A stretch of DNA of 64,000 nt from Asterias rubens (lineage: Eukaryota; Echinodermata; Asteroidea; Forcipulatida; Asteriidae): positions 17,217,776 to 17,281,775 of the forward strand of contig NC_047072.1 in the NCBI RefSeq assembly GCF_902459465.1, read 5' to 3'. The notes under the pieces are model-generated. The model searched no databases. It had not been told where the DNA came from and saw nothing but the letters and a program-made list of their open reading frames with translations. Made by a program: the position numbers and the translations under genes. Below, in pieces: positions 31,474-42,777 of the stretch (its first letter is position 1; each line of letters opens with the position of its first letter).

Positions 31474-34400
31474 ATGTCGACGATGACCACTCTCCTTCCT
31501 TCACACTGGGAGAAATACCCTGTCGATATGAAACTGTTCCTTGAGAAGGAACTGTTCGATCCGGTCCTCAAACACGTTCTGGAGTCCCAAGATCTGTTAA
31601 ATTGGTGCCGGTCTGTGAAGACAGTTCATCCTCTCATTACACCAGGTTAGTGCAAGCATAATTACACGCAGGCCATGGTCTCTGCCCCTGGTCCGTGCCT
31701 TGGTGCCCTTCAACAGTTTTGATTGAGTTCCTGCAGCAGTGTTGTAGCCATGGTGGGCGGTGTCGGGCAGGCCTGCAGCAGTGTTGTAGCCATGGTGGGC
31801 GGTGTCGGGCAGGCCTGCAGCAGTGTTGTAGCCATGGTGGGCGGTGTCGGGCAGGCCTGCAGCAGTGTTGTAGCCATGGTGGGCGGTGTCGGGCAGGCCT
31901 GCAGCAGTGTTGTAGCCATGGTGGGCGGTGTCGGGCAGGCCTGCAGCAGTGTTGTAGCCATGGTGGGCGGTGTCGGGCAGGCCTGCAGCAGTGTTGTAGC
32001 CATGGTGGGCGGTGTCGGGCAGGCCTGCTCAGAACTAACAAATTTTGCTCAGCATTCTGAGCAAAATCAAATCTGATCTATTATTCTGTATCGGGCTCAA
32101 CAATCAAACCATGAAACAGCATGATGGTGTAGATGTAATCCATATATGTACCTCATCGTACCCTCCGCTCCAGCTCCACCTCTCAACTAGTCCCATACAT
32201 CACTCGCACAAAGTCATATGGCCACCGCTCGTTCTCATATTCTTCACCCTCACTCTGGAACAACTTGCCGCACAACATCAGAACTGCTCCAAACGAGAAC
32301 ATTTTCAACATCTGCTGAAAAAATTTACCTGTTTACTCATTAATTTTTGTTAAGCGCTTCGCAACTTTTGTGTGAAGCGCTATAGAAATGCCGTTCATTA
32401 TTATTATTATTATTTTCCACAGTGGACACAGCGCGCAGCCAGCGCTCTATAAAGTTATCACTTTAAAACTGTGCTTTCTTACTGAGTGATTTCTTGAGAC
32501 CAACTTTTTACTGAATTAAGATTATGACAAAGACCTGCATGAATCATGTGCTGCTATCCTGGGCTATGAAAGCTAATGATGGAAACAATTATATAAATAG
32601 GAAGTTGCAAATGAGTCTACTTGTGGTTTCTCAAATTCCAACACAAAAAGAATTACCCTAGAAAGTCTCTGTGTGCATTAAAGGAACACGTTGGCTTGGA
32701 TCGGACGAGTTGGTCTATAAAAAGCGTTTGAAATTGTTTGTTATGAAACGCATGGTAAGAAAGATGTTTACAAAGTAGAATATAATTATCCACACAAGTA
32801 TCACTCAAATTGCACGGTTTTCTTTATACGTCGCGAACTAACACGGTCGGCCATTTATGGGAATCAAAAATTTGACTCCAAGAATGGCCGACCGTGTTAC
32901 TGGACGAGGTAAAAAGAAAACCACGCAATTTCGAGGGATATTTGTGTAGATCATTGTATTCTACTTTGACAACATCTTTCCAACCATAACGATTATTTAA
33001 AAAACTGTTACAGGACGCTTTTCAAGGACCAACTCGACCGATCCAAGGAAACGTGTTCCTTTAAGATTACGATTGGCCGAAGAACTTTCCCACGGATCCA
33101 ATAAACTGTAATTATTTGAAATCTAATGGCATGATTTATAAAGAAAAGTAAAAAAGAGTGATAGAATAAAACCATGGAGGCCTACATGTACCAAAATCCT
33201 ACTTTTTTTACCTGTCACAATTTCTTAGGAGATGGCAACTGTCTCCTGCATGCTGTTTCATTGGCCTTGTGGGGGATTGAGGATGATGACTTGATATTGC
33301 GCACCGCCCTCTATCGGCTCCTCAAGGAGGATACTGACAGGAGAAACTATTTGCGTTGGCAACGCGAACGCTTGAGATTGGACGCTGCTATACCAGATTC
33401 TGGACTGGTGTACAATACTACTGTAAGTTATAAATTAACGCGAACGCTTGAGATTGGATGCTGCTATACCAGATTCTGGACTGGTGTACAATACTACTGT
33501 AAGTTAGAAATTACACAACCACAAAATGTTTGTCCTTAGGATGGGACACAAAGAGGTTGGTTCCATGTGTTGTGTAGCACACATAAAAGAACCCAGTGCA
33601 CTTATATCAACAACAGAAGGGATTCACCCAGGTGTTCCCGGTTTGATTGGCAGAATGTTGCGCCACAGCACCTTGTAAACCATACATGGTACTGTGTAAA
33701 AAGAGTAGGTCTCGTAATTCAAACATAGTCCCACATTCCCTGCAGGGAATACATGTACTGTATATTAAAGCGCCTTGAGCTGGGACGACATGATTGTACA
33801 CATATTTGTAACCTTCATTTGATTTTTTAATTGTGTGACTGATGCAATATAATCTGCTGATTGTGACTGTCTTTTTGAGTTTGAGAATAAACTATTTTAT
33901 CCGTCCAATTGGAATATCTTTACAGGAGTGGGGTAGTGAGTGGGAGATGGTAAAAGAAATTGCAAGACCAGATCAACGTCCCCCCGAGACACAGGGTCTC
34001 CTGTTCGAGAGCCTTGAGCAGTTCCACGTCTTCATGCTGGCCAACATGCTACGTCGCCCGATCATCATCATTGCCGAAGACATGATGCGCAGTAATCTGG
34101 GTCTCTCATTACAACCTCAGCACCTCCAGGGCATATACCTGCCTTTGAACTGGGATCCAAGTGTTTGCTACCGCTACCCGATACTCCTGGGGTTCTACCA
34201 AAATCACTTCTGTCCGTTGCTGGTGACCGGAACGGAGGATTTTGAGGATGATGGCAACGAGTTCCTCTTTCCGATAGTACACCAAGACCTGACGCCAATG
34301 AAGGTACACTTCTTGGAGGAGGGGGAAGAGCATCAGGTCCAGGTGCTTCTGGAGAAGTACCTCATCCTTGAGGAGATCAACCACATGGGGAAAAGTCTCA

Positions 34401-37400
34401 GTCGCACCCATGGACTCCCTGGAGCAAGACTCGTCGCCAAGAGTGGAAGTCAGGACGTAGACCTCATGACTGCATACTTTAAGCTGTCAGAGACCCATTA
34501 TCGTTCATACTTGGAGATGGAATATGGGAACAACGATGAGGGTATGGAGCCCACCAACAAGGACAAGGTGAAGTCACTTGTTGGAGCTAAGTCGCAGCCG
34601 TATATAAGTCCAACGCAACAACTACCTAAGTTTTCCTGGTCTGGTTCTGGAGCACCTATAAGTCAACCTGAGGTCAAGGCTGTACCTAACCTGCCCTTAC
34701 GAAAAGCTCATTCTCTGGTACTACAGGTGTGTAAGACTGAAGGGTGTATCTACTACAGATCCATGAGCACCGGGGAGTACTGCCACGAGTGCTTCGTCAA
34801 GAAACAACAACAAGCTCAGTGTAAGGGGGCCGGCTGCCTCAATCCAGCAGAAAATGGTTGCCAGGATCTCTGTCGAGTCTGTTTTGATCAGAGGGAATTG
34901 ATTGGGGATGCAGGCAGTAAGCCGAGTGCACCTTCAATGAGCAAAATGAGTCTAAATCCAGGTTGTCCAGATCCTGCTAAAATGTCCGCTGCAACAAGTA
35001 GCCCTAGAGACATCTTGACGGACACTAGGCCACACCAGATGTCCAAACCCAAAACAGAGTCTCCTTCTTCGAGCCCAGAGTATGAACTTAACTCCATGGT
35101 TGTCCATCAAAAGCAGGCCACAAAGAAGTGCATCATGGAGGAGTGCCCACTAACTGGGAATCCAAAATTTAGTGACATGTGTAGCAAGTGTTACAATGAA
35201 AGTGTGGAGATTGAGAAGGGCCTGAAGAAAAAGCAGCAAGCACCTGCTGCTGTCGCCAGGAATACAGGATTCTTGGCAGCTGCTGCTGAGCCACCAAAAG
35301 ATGTGCTTCCAGAGAGTAAAGGAACCTCAAAGTACACAGTCAAGAAGAATATCTGCGCCACCGCTGGCTGTGATGGCATTCGCCTTGATGGCACAGGTTA
35401 TGCCGGATACTGTCATCTGTGCTACAAGAGAAATACTGGCAAGATGTCGCAGGACAACCAAACCGTCTACGGAGCATCTGGTGGCTCGTCTGAAAATGAG
35501 ACCTATGCCAATTTTCCTTACCACTATGGTCATTGTAAAGAAGTAAGACCTTCTCCTGAAGTGGTAAAATCTGGTGGCTCATCTGAAAATGAGACCTATG
35601 CCAATTTTCCTTACCACTATGGTCATTGTAAAGAAGTAAGACCTTCTCCTGAAGTGGTAAAATCTAGAGAAGGTGAAAGCCATGCTACTGGTTTGGGTTT
35701 TCCTGAGCCGCAAAAGACAAGCGAGAAGACTGTGTCGCAGAATCCCTTTGCAGATCTGAAGACCCACCTGGCGACAGCAGCACCCGTTGTAGCTCCAGCA
35801 GGTGGCAAGGTTAAAATGTGTGCACATCATCTTTGCGACAAACCGGCGTCCCCGCCTGGGTTCATGCTATGTGGGCAGTGCAGCCTCATAGCGTCGATGT
35901 TCCAGCAGCAGCAGGTTGAGAACGAGAAACCCAAATCTAAATCAGAATCTAATTCAAAACAGGCTGAGAACTCTGGCAGTGAGAAGACGCCGTCTGAGCC
36001 AGTTGAACCTGTCTACAAGCCCATAGGTAAGCAACTGACTATTTTTTGTAAGAATTTTGTATCCCACAAAACAAAGAGATTATTACATGTATCCAGATAG
36101 TTTTAACAAGCTTTTGTTGTAAGAGGAGATACAGCATTTTTGTCAAAACTTGATATACAGAAGATACACAAAGCGTTGAACACATTTCATTTCAAGCAAA
36201 ACCGAAACCAAAAACAACAATGTTTGTGGGGTAATTGTGAGATGGTGAGAATTTGGCCAGTTTATGTTTGTTATTAAAGAAAACTTCAAAGTATAAAACA
36301 CTTTCAGTACAGCTATCTTAGTCGTGCACCTTGCCACACCAAATTACTGAACAATTATTTTTTCAATTTGTTCTTTACACAGAAATAAAGAAGCAGACTT
36401 CCAATTTCAAGAATACTCGTATCCTACGGAAAGAATGTCAGGCTCCAGGAGGTAAGAATGTATTTTTGTCCTAGCCCTTTCTTTGCATATCCTTTTCCTT
36501 AAAGGCATCGGACACTTGCGTAATTAGCATTGTCTAAGGCCCATACTTCATGTATCTTAACTTTATAAATATATAAAATAAAAAAAACTGTGAAAATTTA
36601 GGCTCAATCGGTCATCGGAGTCGTGAGAAAATAACGGGAAAACCCACTCTTGTTTCCGCAAGTTTCGCTGTGTCATGACATGTGTTTAAAATAAATCCGT
36701 AATTCTCGCTAACGAGAATTTATATTGTTTTAATGTTTTCTCAAAAAGTAAAGCATTTCATGGAATAATATTTCAAGAGAAGTCTTTCACCATTACCTTC
36801 TGTAAACCCTGTAAGTTTTATTTGTAAATCTGTGAGCTTTCTTCTTTTCTGTACCGAAAGTGTATAATTGCTTTAAAGCCCCTTCAACTATTTTTACTGG
36901 TTTTCTTTTTCCTAAACTTTTTATGTGTAGTTTGTTAAAGGTATTTTTTACTGCTTTGGCCCTCGAACATGCTGGAACTGGAGAGAGTGCGCGAATATAA
37001 ATTCAATTAATCATTACTAATTATTGTTATTGTTGTAAGATATGTGTTGGGGTCCGAAGACTGATGTAGTGTGGGGGTCCAAAGCGGCTGCTAAATACTG
37101 GAAATGAAGTTTTAAAGACACACAGGTTCTGTTTTCTCTCCGCCAATGTAGTTGACCCTTTATTGAATTGTTGAGTGACCTAACCTGCACAATTGATATC
37201 TGATGAAGATTGTGCAGGCGGTGATAAAATACACAAAGATACATTAATTAAACTCCTGCTTTAGTACGACAATACTTAGGACCTCTCAATATCAATTCAT
37301 CTCTTAAAATCTCAATAGACACTAGACTCAGTTAACTGGGATATATTAATGGCACAGCAGTACTGGGCAATGGGGATATGAGACACAAACATACATCGTT

Positions 37401-38825
37401 GAGCGCCCAACTTCACTTACACCATTTTCACACAGAAATAAACACCCATTCCCCCAATGTCCAACAGAGCCATTGCCATACATACATCCGTCCATACATA
37501 GCAACGTTAACATTAACTTCTACATGTACTTGACTGCGCGTGTATGTACCGCAACACAGCATAGCTTATAACTCTAACCAACGCACATGTATATCCTAAA
37601 GCGTCACCTCCAAATCTGTGACCCACACAAGTTTTCTAACTGTAAAATTACTCTTTTTAGTCAAAGAAATTCCCAAAATCTACAACAGAATATGAATCTA
37701 TGGATATTTGCGGATATAATGAAAATAAGCATGAGTCAATAACATTGCATTATAATGATTAAATAAAAGGTTTAAAAATACGGATAAAGTTTTGCATCCT
37801 CACCTGATGAAGATTGTGCAGGCGGTGAGGAGCGTGGGGGGGGTCTCTAAACTTCAAAGGGCGCCACCCCGCATCCTCAGCGGAGAGAGAATAACTTTAT
37901 ACTATAACAATTAAACAATTGCTCCAATAATAAAGGAACAACTCCTCACAACCTTCCCCGCCTAGTAGTCATCGTCCCTTGATGACCAGGGGTATGGTCT
38001 AAGAATAACTTTATACTATAACAATTAAACAATGCTCCAATAATAACGGAACAACTACTCAAGAAAAACTTTATACTATAACAATTAAACAATGCTCCAA
38101 TATAAAGGAACAATTCCTCACATTATTAATCTTTATTTTTGGCAGGATGTGTGGATCAAATGTTCGGAGATCCCGAGCTGAAGGATCTGTGCTCTAGATG
38201 CTTCTCCAAGATGATGATGAAGCGAACACGCACTCAGAGGTCACCCAAAGATCCTCTCGCCTTGACCAATCAAGAGCCAATCTACAGCAACACAGCCCCG
38301 CTCAATCCCTCACCACGCCCCTCCCCGCCCCCACCTCGCGCCCACACTGGGTACATGGAACTACACGGCACTGGCCAACACTCCCCAAAGAGGAATTCAT
38401 TACCCAGGAACTATCAGCCGTGCGCCCGACCCGGCTGCACCCAGCAAGCCAACCTTCAGATCCTGGAGGGGTACTGTAACGACTGTCACCAGGTCTACCG
38501 CACTAACAAGGTGCTGGAGTACGCCGTCGTGGTGCCAGCACAAGCCCCCGCTCCTAAACCCATTCCCCCCAGCAGAGGGCGCTTTGCGTTCTCGTCCCAA
38601 TCAACGGTCCCTGAGGGCTGGATGCATGGCGGCGGGCAGGGCTTTGGTGTTGGGACCGCCAGAGAGCCAAGCAGACCCATTGAAGAGAATAGAATGGACG
38701 AGGGGCCGCCTCAAGCTGAGCCTAACCGCACTGATATGAAATGTAAGAGTGACGGCTGCCCAAACTACGGTAACCCTCGTTGCCAAGGCTATTGCAACAG
38801 TTGTTTCAGACACATGAAAAAATAG
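31474..38825 (+). CDS. TNFAIP3: TNFAIP3/A20 ubiquitin-editing enzyme
   Basis: OTU deubiquitinase with A20 zinc fingers, the cytoplasmic brake on NF-kB signalling. Exons: 31,474-31,645, 33,229-33,422, 33,926-36,026, 36,383-36,451 and 38,146-38,825, all GT-AG with matching phases, giving about 1071 residues (vertebrate A20 is near 790). The catalytic Asp29 (ELFDP), Cys62 (GDGNCLLHA) and His216 (YQNHFCPLL) show the family spacing. Eight A20-type fingers follow, near 34,730, 34,820, 35,130, 35,350, 35,820, across the last intron, near 38,420 and at the C-terminus (CKSDGC...CQGYCNSC). The first exon is preceded by an acceptor-like CAG at 31,440 and the frame is open to there, so an upstream exon is possible; the start at 31,474 is the first ATG in frame. 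Finger 4 matches only loosely. Confidence 0.92.
31734..32027. repeat. 42-bp minisatellite, seven identical copies, in A20 intron 1
   Basis: The unit begins CAGCAGTGTTGTAGCCATGG and is 42 bp; exactly seven copies run without a visible mismatch. As 42 is a multiple of three and no frame of the unit used here has a stop, long frames appear on both strands (14-residue repeats). These frames are a consequence of the repeat, and no exon signals support them. Confidence 0.92.
32140..32412 (+). mobile_element. LINE 3' tail (CR1/L2 type) in A20 intron 1
   Basis: The phrases TCACTCTGGAACAACTTGCC and AACATTTTCAACATCTGCTG match the W-N-x-LP and x-F-K-x-x-L-K block at the end of CR1/L2 ORF2. They are followed by GAAGCGCTATAGAAATGCC and a TTATTATTATT microsatellite. 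5'-truncated and non-coding. Confidence 0.7.
32678..33064. repeat. MITE-like element, family C, in A20 intron 1
   Basis: A 387-bp palindromic element bounded by TTAA on both sides. Its inverted ends are TTAAAGGAACACGTTGGC...and ...AAACGTGTTCCTTTAA. Inside is a second hairpin with arms AACACGGTCGGCCATT and AATGGCCGACCGTGTT (32,839-32,901). It is not related in sequence to families A or B but has the same end style. Confidence 0.85.
33361..33512 (+). repeat. 76-bp tandem duplication across the A20 exon 2 donor
   Basis: Bases 33,361-33,436 and 33,437-33,512 are copies of one another (CGCGAACGCTTGAGATTGGA... to ACTACTGTAAGTTA). Both copies carry the exon end and a full ACT/GTAAGT donor, at 33,422/33,423 and 33,498/33,499. 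The proximal donor is used in the gene model, because it keeps the frame into exon 3. Confidence 0.9.
33536..33800 (+). mobile_element. SINE remnant in A20 intron 2
   Basis: Starts TAGGATGGGACACAAAGAGG, passes through AAGAACCCAGTGCACTTAT and CACCTTGTAAACCATACATGG, and ends TTAAAGCGCCTTGAGC. The same phrases occur at 39,120, 54,455 and 57,020 and, for the front part, at 59,640. The tRNA-like head is missing here. Confidence 0.65.
35477..35662 (+). repeat. 93-bp in-frame tandem duplication inside A20
   Basis: Bases 35,477-35,569 and 35,570-35,662 differ at a single position by eye and encode the same 31 residues twice, starting (S)GGSSENETYANFPYHYGHC. The segment lies between zinc fingers 4 and 5. 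The near identity indicates a young duplication. Confidence 0.93.
36502..36880. repeat. Family B MITE-like element in A20 intron 4
   Basis: Begins TTAAAGGCATCGGACACTT, contains AATTCTCGCTAACGAGAATT (the family B hairpin) and ends CCGAAAGTGTATAATTGCTTTAA. It lies between the short exon 4 and the last exon. Confidence 0.75.
36881..38145. other. Rest of A20 intron 4, repeat-rich
   Basis: No exon found. A pair of CTGATGAAGATTGTGCAGGCGG copies lies at 37,199 and 37,803. A block of about 60 bp (AACTTTATACTATAACAATT...AAGGAACAA) occurs three times at 37,890-38,120. The start, TGTTGGGGTCCGAAGACTGA at 37,043, looks like an LTR end, so a solo LTR is possible but not shown. Confidence 0.5.
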
Positions 38826-39114
38826 GAAGATTACAGAGTTGTAAACCCAGTTTAAATTGGAAGCAAAGCAAAAAGAAGATAAATGCAAAGAAGATAAATA
38901 CAAAGAAAAGCTGATTCAGTTGTGTGATCTCTAAACTATACACAAAAGCGGCTTTTTCATGTGGAAACTGTTGGTTCGCCCACTTGGGATGACTGCTTTT
39001 TACATGAAAGTCAAATTTAAATGTACAATGTCTGCATTTTTAACTCTGTAGCTCATGTAGGTGTAACGCACACAAAGAACAGAGTGATTTTATTATTATT
39101 AATATTATTATTAA

Positions 39115-39640
39115 AAGAGAAGGGTGTTCCTGGTTTGATTGGCAGCATATTGCACCACAACACCTTGTAAACCACTACATTGTGCTATGTAAGTAGTTCG
39201 CACCGGTGTTCCTGGTTTGGGCAGCATATTGTGCCACAGCACCTTGTAAACCATTACATTGTGCTATGTAAGTAGTTCGCACCGGTGTACCTGGTTTGAT
39301 TGGCAGCATATTGCACCACAACACCTTGTAAACCATTACATTGTGCTATGTAAGTAGTTCGCACCGGTGTTCCTGGTTTGGGCAGCATATTGTGCCACAG
39401 CACCTTGTAAACCATTACATTGTGCTATGTAAGTAGTTCGCACCGGTGTACCTGGTTTGATTGGCAGCATATTGCACCACAACACCTTGTAAACCATTAC
39501 ATTGTGCTATACAAAAGGGGTAGGTCTCATAATTCAAAAGAAGTCCCACATACCTTGCAGGAAAATATTGTATGTTAAAGCGTTTTGAGCGTCACTGAGT
39601 GACGGATATGCGTGCTATATAAGAAGCCACTATTATTATT
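39115..39640 (+). repeat. SINE tail with a five-unit ABABA tandem array
   Basis: Downstream of A20. The middle of the SINE (GGTGTTCCTGGTTTG...TAGTTCGCACC) is repeated five times. Units 1, 3 and 5 contain GATTGGCAGC and CACCACAAC; units 2 and 4 contain GGGCAGC and GCCACAGC. The lengths alternate at about 82 and 79 bp. The array ends in the usual tail TTAAAGCGTTTTGAGCGTCAC and a TATTATTATT microsatellite. Confidence 0.85.
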
Positions 39641-40201
39641 ATTATGTTTGTGTGTGACTTGTGTGCATAATTGCTAAAATAATTGGGAAAATACTGTTTA
39701 CCGAAAGTGTCCAATGGCTTTAAAAGGCATCTTTTGTAATAGAAGCTGACCGGGCTTTATTTCAGAAAACTATTCAAGAAAACAAAATTGTGTTTAGCAA
39801 ATATTTCTGCAAAGTACCAGTGCATGGTACTTTTGTGAATTCCTTTATATTGTTTTCATACCAGAACAATTTATTTTATAATAATTATATAAATAATATT
39901 TATAATAGTAGGTATTCAATTGGAACAACATTGCTTTGTCTTTTTTTATATTTAAATTAACCTAATTATCCAAGTTTGATTGGAATTGATTTTTGTTATA
40001 TATTGATAATCAGAAAATGTACATCTTCTGCAAAAATGTAAAAATTGTTTTTCCCGGTTAACATAATTTGTATCACCTAGTAGATGGAATAATCACCTCT
40101 AGATTATAATTTTCATCGAAGAAAGTTTTTTGATAGACAACGTCTTTATGGGCAATTTAGGTTTCGGCTTTCGGCTGCGTTAAGCAATCCGACTTTTCTA
40201 C

Positions 40202-40905
40202 CCAATCGAGTGGTTCAATTCACCATCCAGTCGTGCAAGGATTTTTTTATAAAACTCTGCATTTGGCATTTGGTATTTAGGGGCCATTCAGAATTGGATG
40301 AGGACATTGTATGTGGGTTGTTGGAACATAGGGGTGTAACTGTTAATTTAAATGGGTTGTACAAATCTACTAAGAAAGATTGGGTGCGTTCGATTAGCTT
40401 CCGAGTGGTTCAATTCACCATCCAGTCGTGCAAGGATTTTTTTATAAAACTCTGCATTCGGCATTCTGTATTTAGGGGCCATTCAGAATTGGATGAGGAC
40501 ATTGTACGTGGGTTGTTGGAACATAGGGGTGTAACTGTTAATTTAAATGGGTTGTACAAATCTACTAAGAAAGATTGGGTGCATTCGATTAGCTTCACTG
40601 GGTTGACCCCAGTCTGCCCACGGTACCTTTGTATAGCTTTGACGTCATTCCAGGGGCGTTCAATTAGCTTCCCCGGGTTGACCCCAGTCTGCCCACGGTA
40701 CCTTTGTATAGCTTTGATGTCATTCCAGGGGCGTTCGATTAGCTTCCCCGGGTTGACCCCGGTCTGCCCACGGTACCTTTGTATAGCTTTGACATCATTC
40801 CAGGGGCTCACCTGGGTCAGCCCCCAGTGCCCTGCTTGTGGAACAGTCACTTGGGGCTGGCCCCTGGTGCATGACATCACCACAAGAGGGCGAGTGTGAT
40901 CGTTT
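40202..40905 (+). repeat. Compound tandem repeat with a long open frame
   Basis: A 195-bp unit (GAGTGGTTCAATTCACCATC...) occurs twice, at 40,208-40,402 and from 40,403. It is followed by three units of about 75 bp (GGGTTGACCCC(A/G)GTCTGCCCA...). A 229-codon frame (40,210-40,899) is open across all of it because the first unit is a multiple of three. The 65-residue repeat (e.g. HSELDEDIV) matches no family that I know. There is no splice or start context, so I treat it as a repeat rather than a gene, possibly derived from an old coding sequence. Confidence 0.55.
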
Positions 40906-41644
40906 GATTGTGAGAAACTCACCCGAATGAGCACCGCGGGGTCGACCTGGGGAAGCTAACCGAAGGCATCAGTCAAATTATTTTGCTTGATGAAGTAATT
41001 GGCTTCAGAGATTAAACATCAATTAATAAAACTGTTTTACCTCATGTACCCATCAAACTGGTACCTATGATAAGCTTTGTCCATTGTTGCCAAAGAGAGC
41101 GGGAAGCCTTTGAATATCTGGGATGGGTGCCATTTAACCCATTTCAAAGTGCAATAATTCACATTTCCACAAATTTCTTGTGAAAAATTCCCAAACTGAA
41201 ATGATCACTCCATGAAAGATTACATCACATTTAAAAAAAAAATCCATATATAAATTCATTTCCTGTATGGCATGCTAAATAATATTTATTATTATTATGA
41301 GTCATATATTGTATACACCTCAGAGACATTATATCCAACTTTACAGAAAATAATAGTTATTTCCCAGTATCTGGGAAACTCAACCCAATATATTCAGATC
41401 TTTGAAATTATTTGTACATAATTTTTCATCACTCCTGCATGTAGTGTGCATGTCCAAGTCAGACTTGCCTTAGGCCGGTCTGCCAGGACCAATTTCATAG
41501 AGCTGCTTAAACAGAAAATAACGCTTACCGCTTGTGAGCAGAAATGAGTAGGATACATGTCACAAATTGTACAGGGGACTTAGGGTCCAAAGTACGATGC
41601 ATTAAACCACTTTTTTGGGAGAACCTTCCCCTGTGTATATTGCT
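40906..41644. other. Gene-free stretch between A20 and TP53I3
   Basis: AT-rich. At 41,488 the phrase GACCAATTTCATAGAGCTGC matches the end of the hairpin element at 60,766, so a fragment of that family is present. Nothing else is recognised. Confidence 0.45.
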
Positions 41645-41998
41645 TTAAAGCCATTGGACACTTTCGGTAAACAGTATTATCCAAGGCCCACGCTTCGTGT
41701 ATCACAACTTATATATAAAATAACAAACCTGTGAAAATTTAGGCTCAATTGGTCATCGGAGTCGGGAGAAAATATTGGGAAAACCCACCCTTGTTTCCTC
41801 ACGTTTCGCCATGTCATGAATCCGTAATTCTCGATATCGAGAATTGATATTGTTTAAATGTTTTCTCAAAAAGTAAAGCATTTTATGCAACAATATTTTA
41901 ACACAAGTCTTTACCTTCTGTAAACCCTGTAAGTTATTTGTAAATCTGTGAACTTTTTTCTTTTTCTTTCTGTTCCGAAAGTGTCCAATGGCTGTAAG
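41645..41998. repeat. Family B MITE-like element
   Basis: TTTAAAGCCATTGGACACTTT on the left, CCGAAAGTGTCCAATGGC on the right, with a central hairpin ATTCTCGATATCGAGAAT. Well preserved. Confidence 0.78.
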
Positions 41999-42122
41999 TT
42001 TAACAAGTGAAGGTAACGAAAAAACGTGCAAGACTCTTGTACTGTATTATATTTAGCAAGCTTTAAAATGCTTTTGAAATGCATAAGTTCAATTTTATTA
42101 AGGTATAATTGAAGCGTTGCAT

Positions 42123-42245
42123 AAATAAAAAGTAAACTTGCGGGTACAAAAGAAATATGATTAAATCTCATTGGGTTTTTTCCAGAGCCAACACACACAG
42201 AACAGATTTAATACCTGGTTGTACCCGCAAGTTTACTATTTATTT
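42123..42245. repeat. Small inverted-repeat element
   Basis: The ends are 27-bp inverted repeats, AAATAAAAAGTAAACTTGCG... against ...CGCAAGTTTACTATTTATTT, with about 65 bp between them. A third type of short hairpin element, distinct from families A-C. Confidence 0.7.
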
Positions 42246-42514
42246 ATAGTTACCTCGTAGGTATATTGTTACAGTTTATTATGCTTTTTATTCGGAAGAC
42301 AGCAATACATTAACTTTTCTTTTCATTATCACTCTTTAACGACTTCAAAGGAAATTGTCTAATTTGTAAATAGATGATTGTACAAACTACAATGTTATGG
42401 CTTAATTTGAATTAGTAAGGAATGCCATTGTATAACATGACTTAAAAGTTGTAACTAACAAATAAATGTCATGCATGAGCATGCAGTATTAAAACAATTT
42501 GTATTTTCAGAGCT

Positions 42515-42720
42515 TTGGTGTTTTCTGTTCAGCAGATTGTGGGTTCGAGTCCCTGCCGCGAATCTTGTGTCCCTAAGCAAGACTCTGGCTATAACTGCTT
42601 CTCTCCACCCAGGAAAAAAGTATATTGGAAACCTTGGGGCACCAAGGCCACCTTGTCTTGGGGGGGGGGGGGGGGGCAATGGCCTGCGTTTAATTCCAGC
42701 CCTGTTGTAAAGTATTTCCA
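42515..42720 (+). mobile_element. tRNA-derived SINE fragment
   Basis: Contains the B-box-like GGGTTCGAGTCCC at 42,541-42,553, followed by TTGTGTCCCTAAGCAAGACTC, as in the SINE heads at 45,018 and 59,600. It ends at a 19-base G tract (42,660-42,678). The front is cut. Confidence 0.65.
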
Positions 42721-42777
42721 CTGCAACAAGTTCAGATTTTCAAATGGTGTGCACGACATTGTCGGTCGACCTGTGCG

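Noticed and set aside
31637-32041. Long minus- and plus-strand frames (about 100-134 codons) at 31.6-32.1 kb
   Set aside because: They are translations of a 42-bp minisatellite open in several frames; no start, splice or conservation support.
39122-39510. CRISPR-like array of regularly spaced repeats
   Set aside because: The spacers are part of the repeat itself and the host is an animal; it is a tandem SINE segment.
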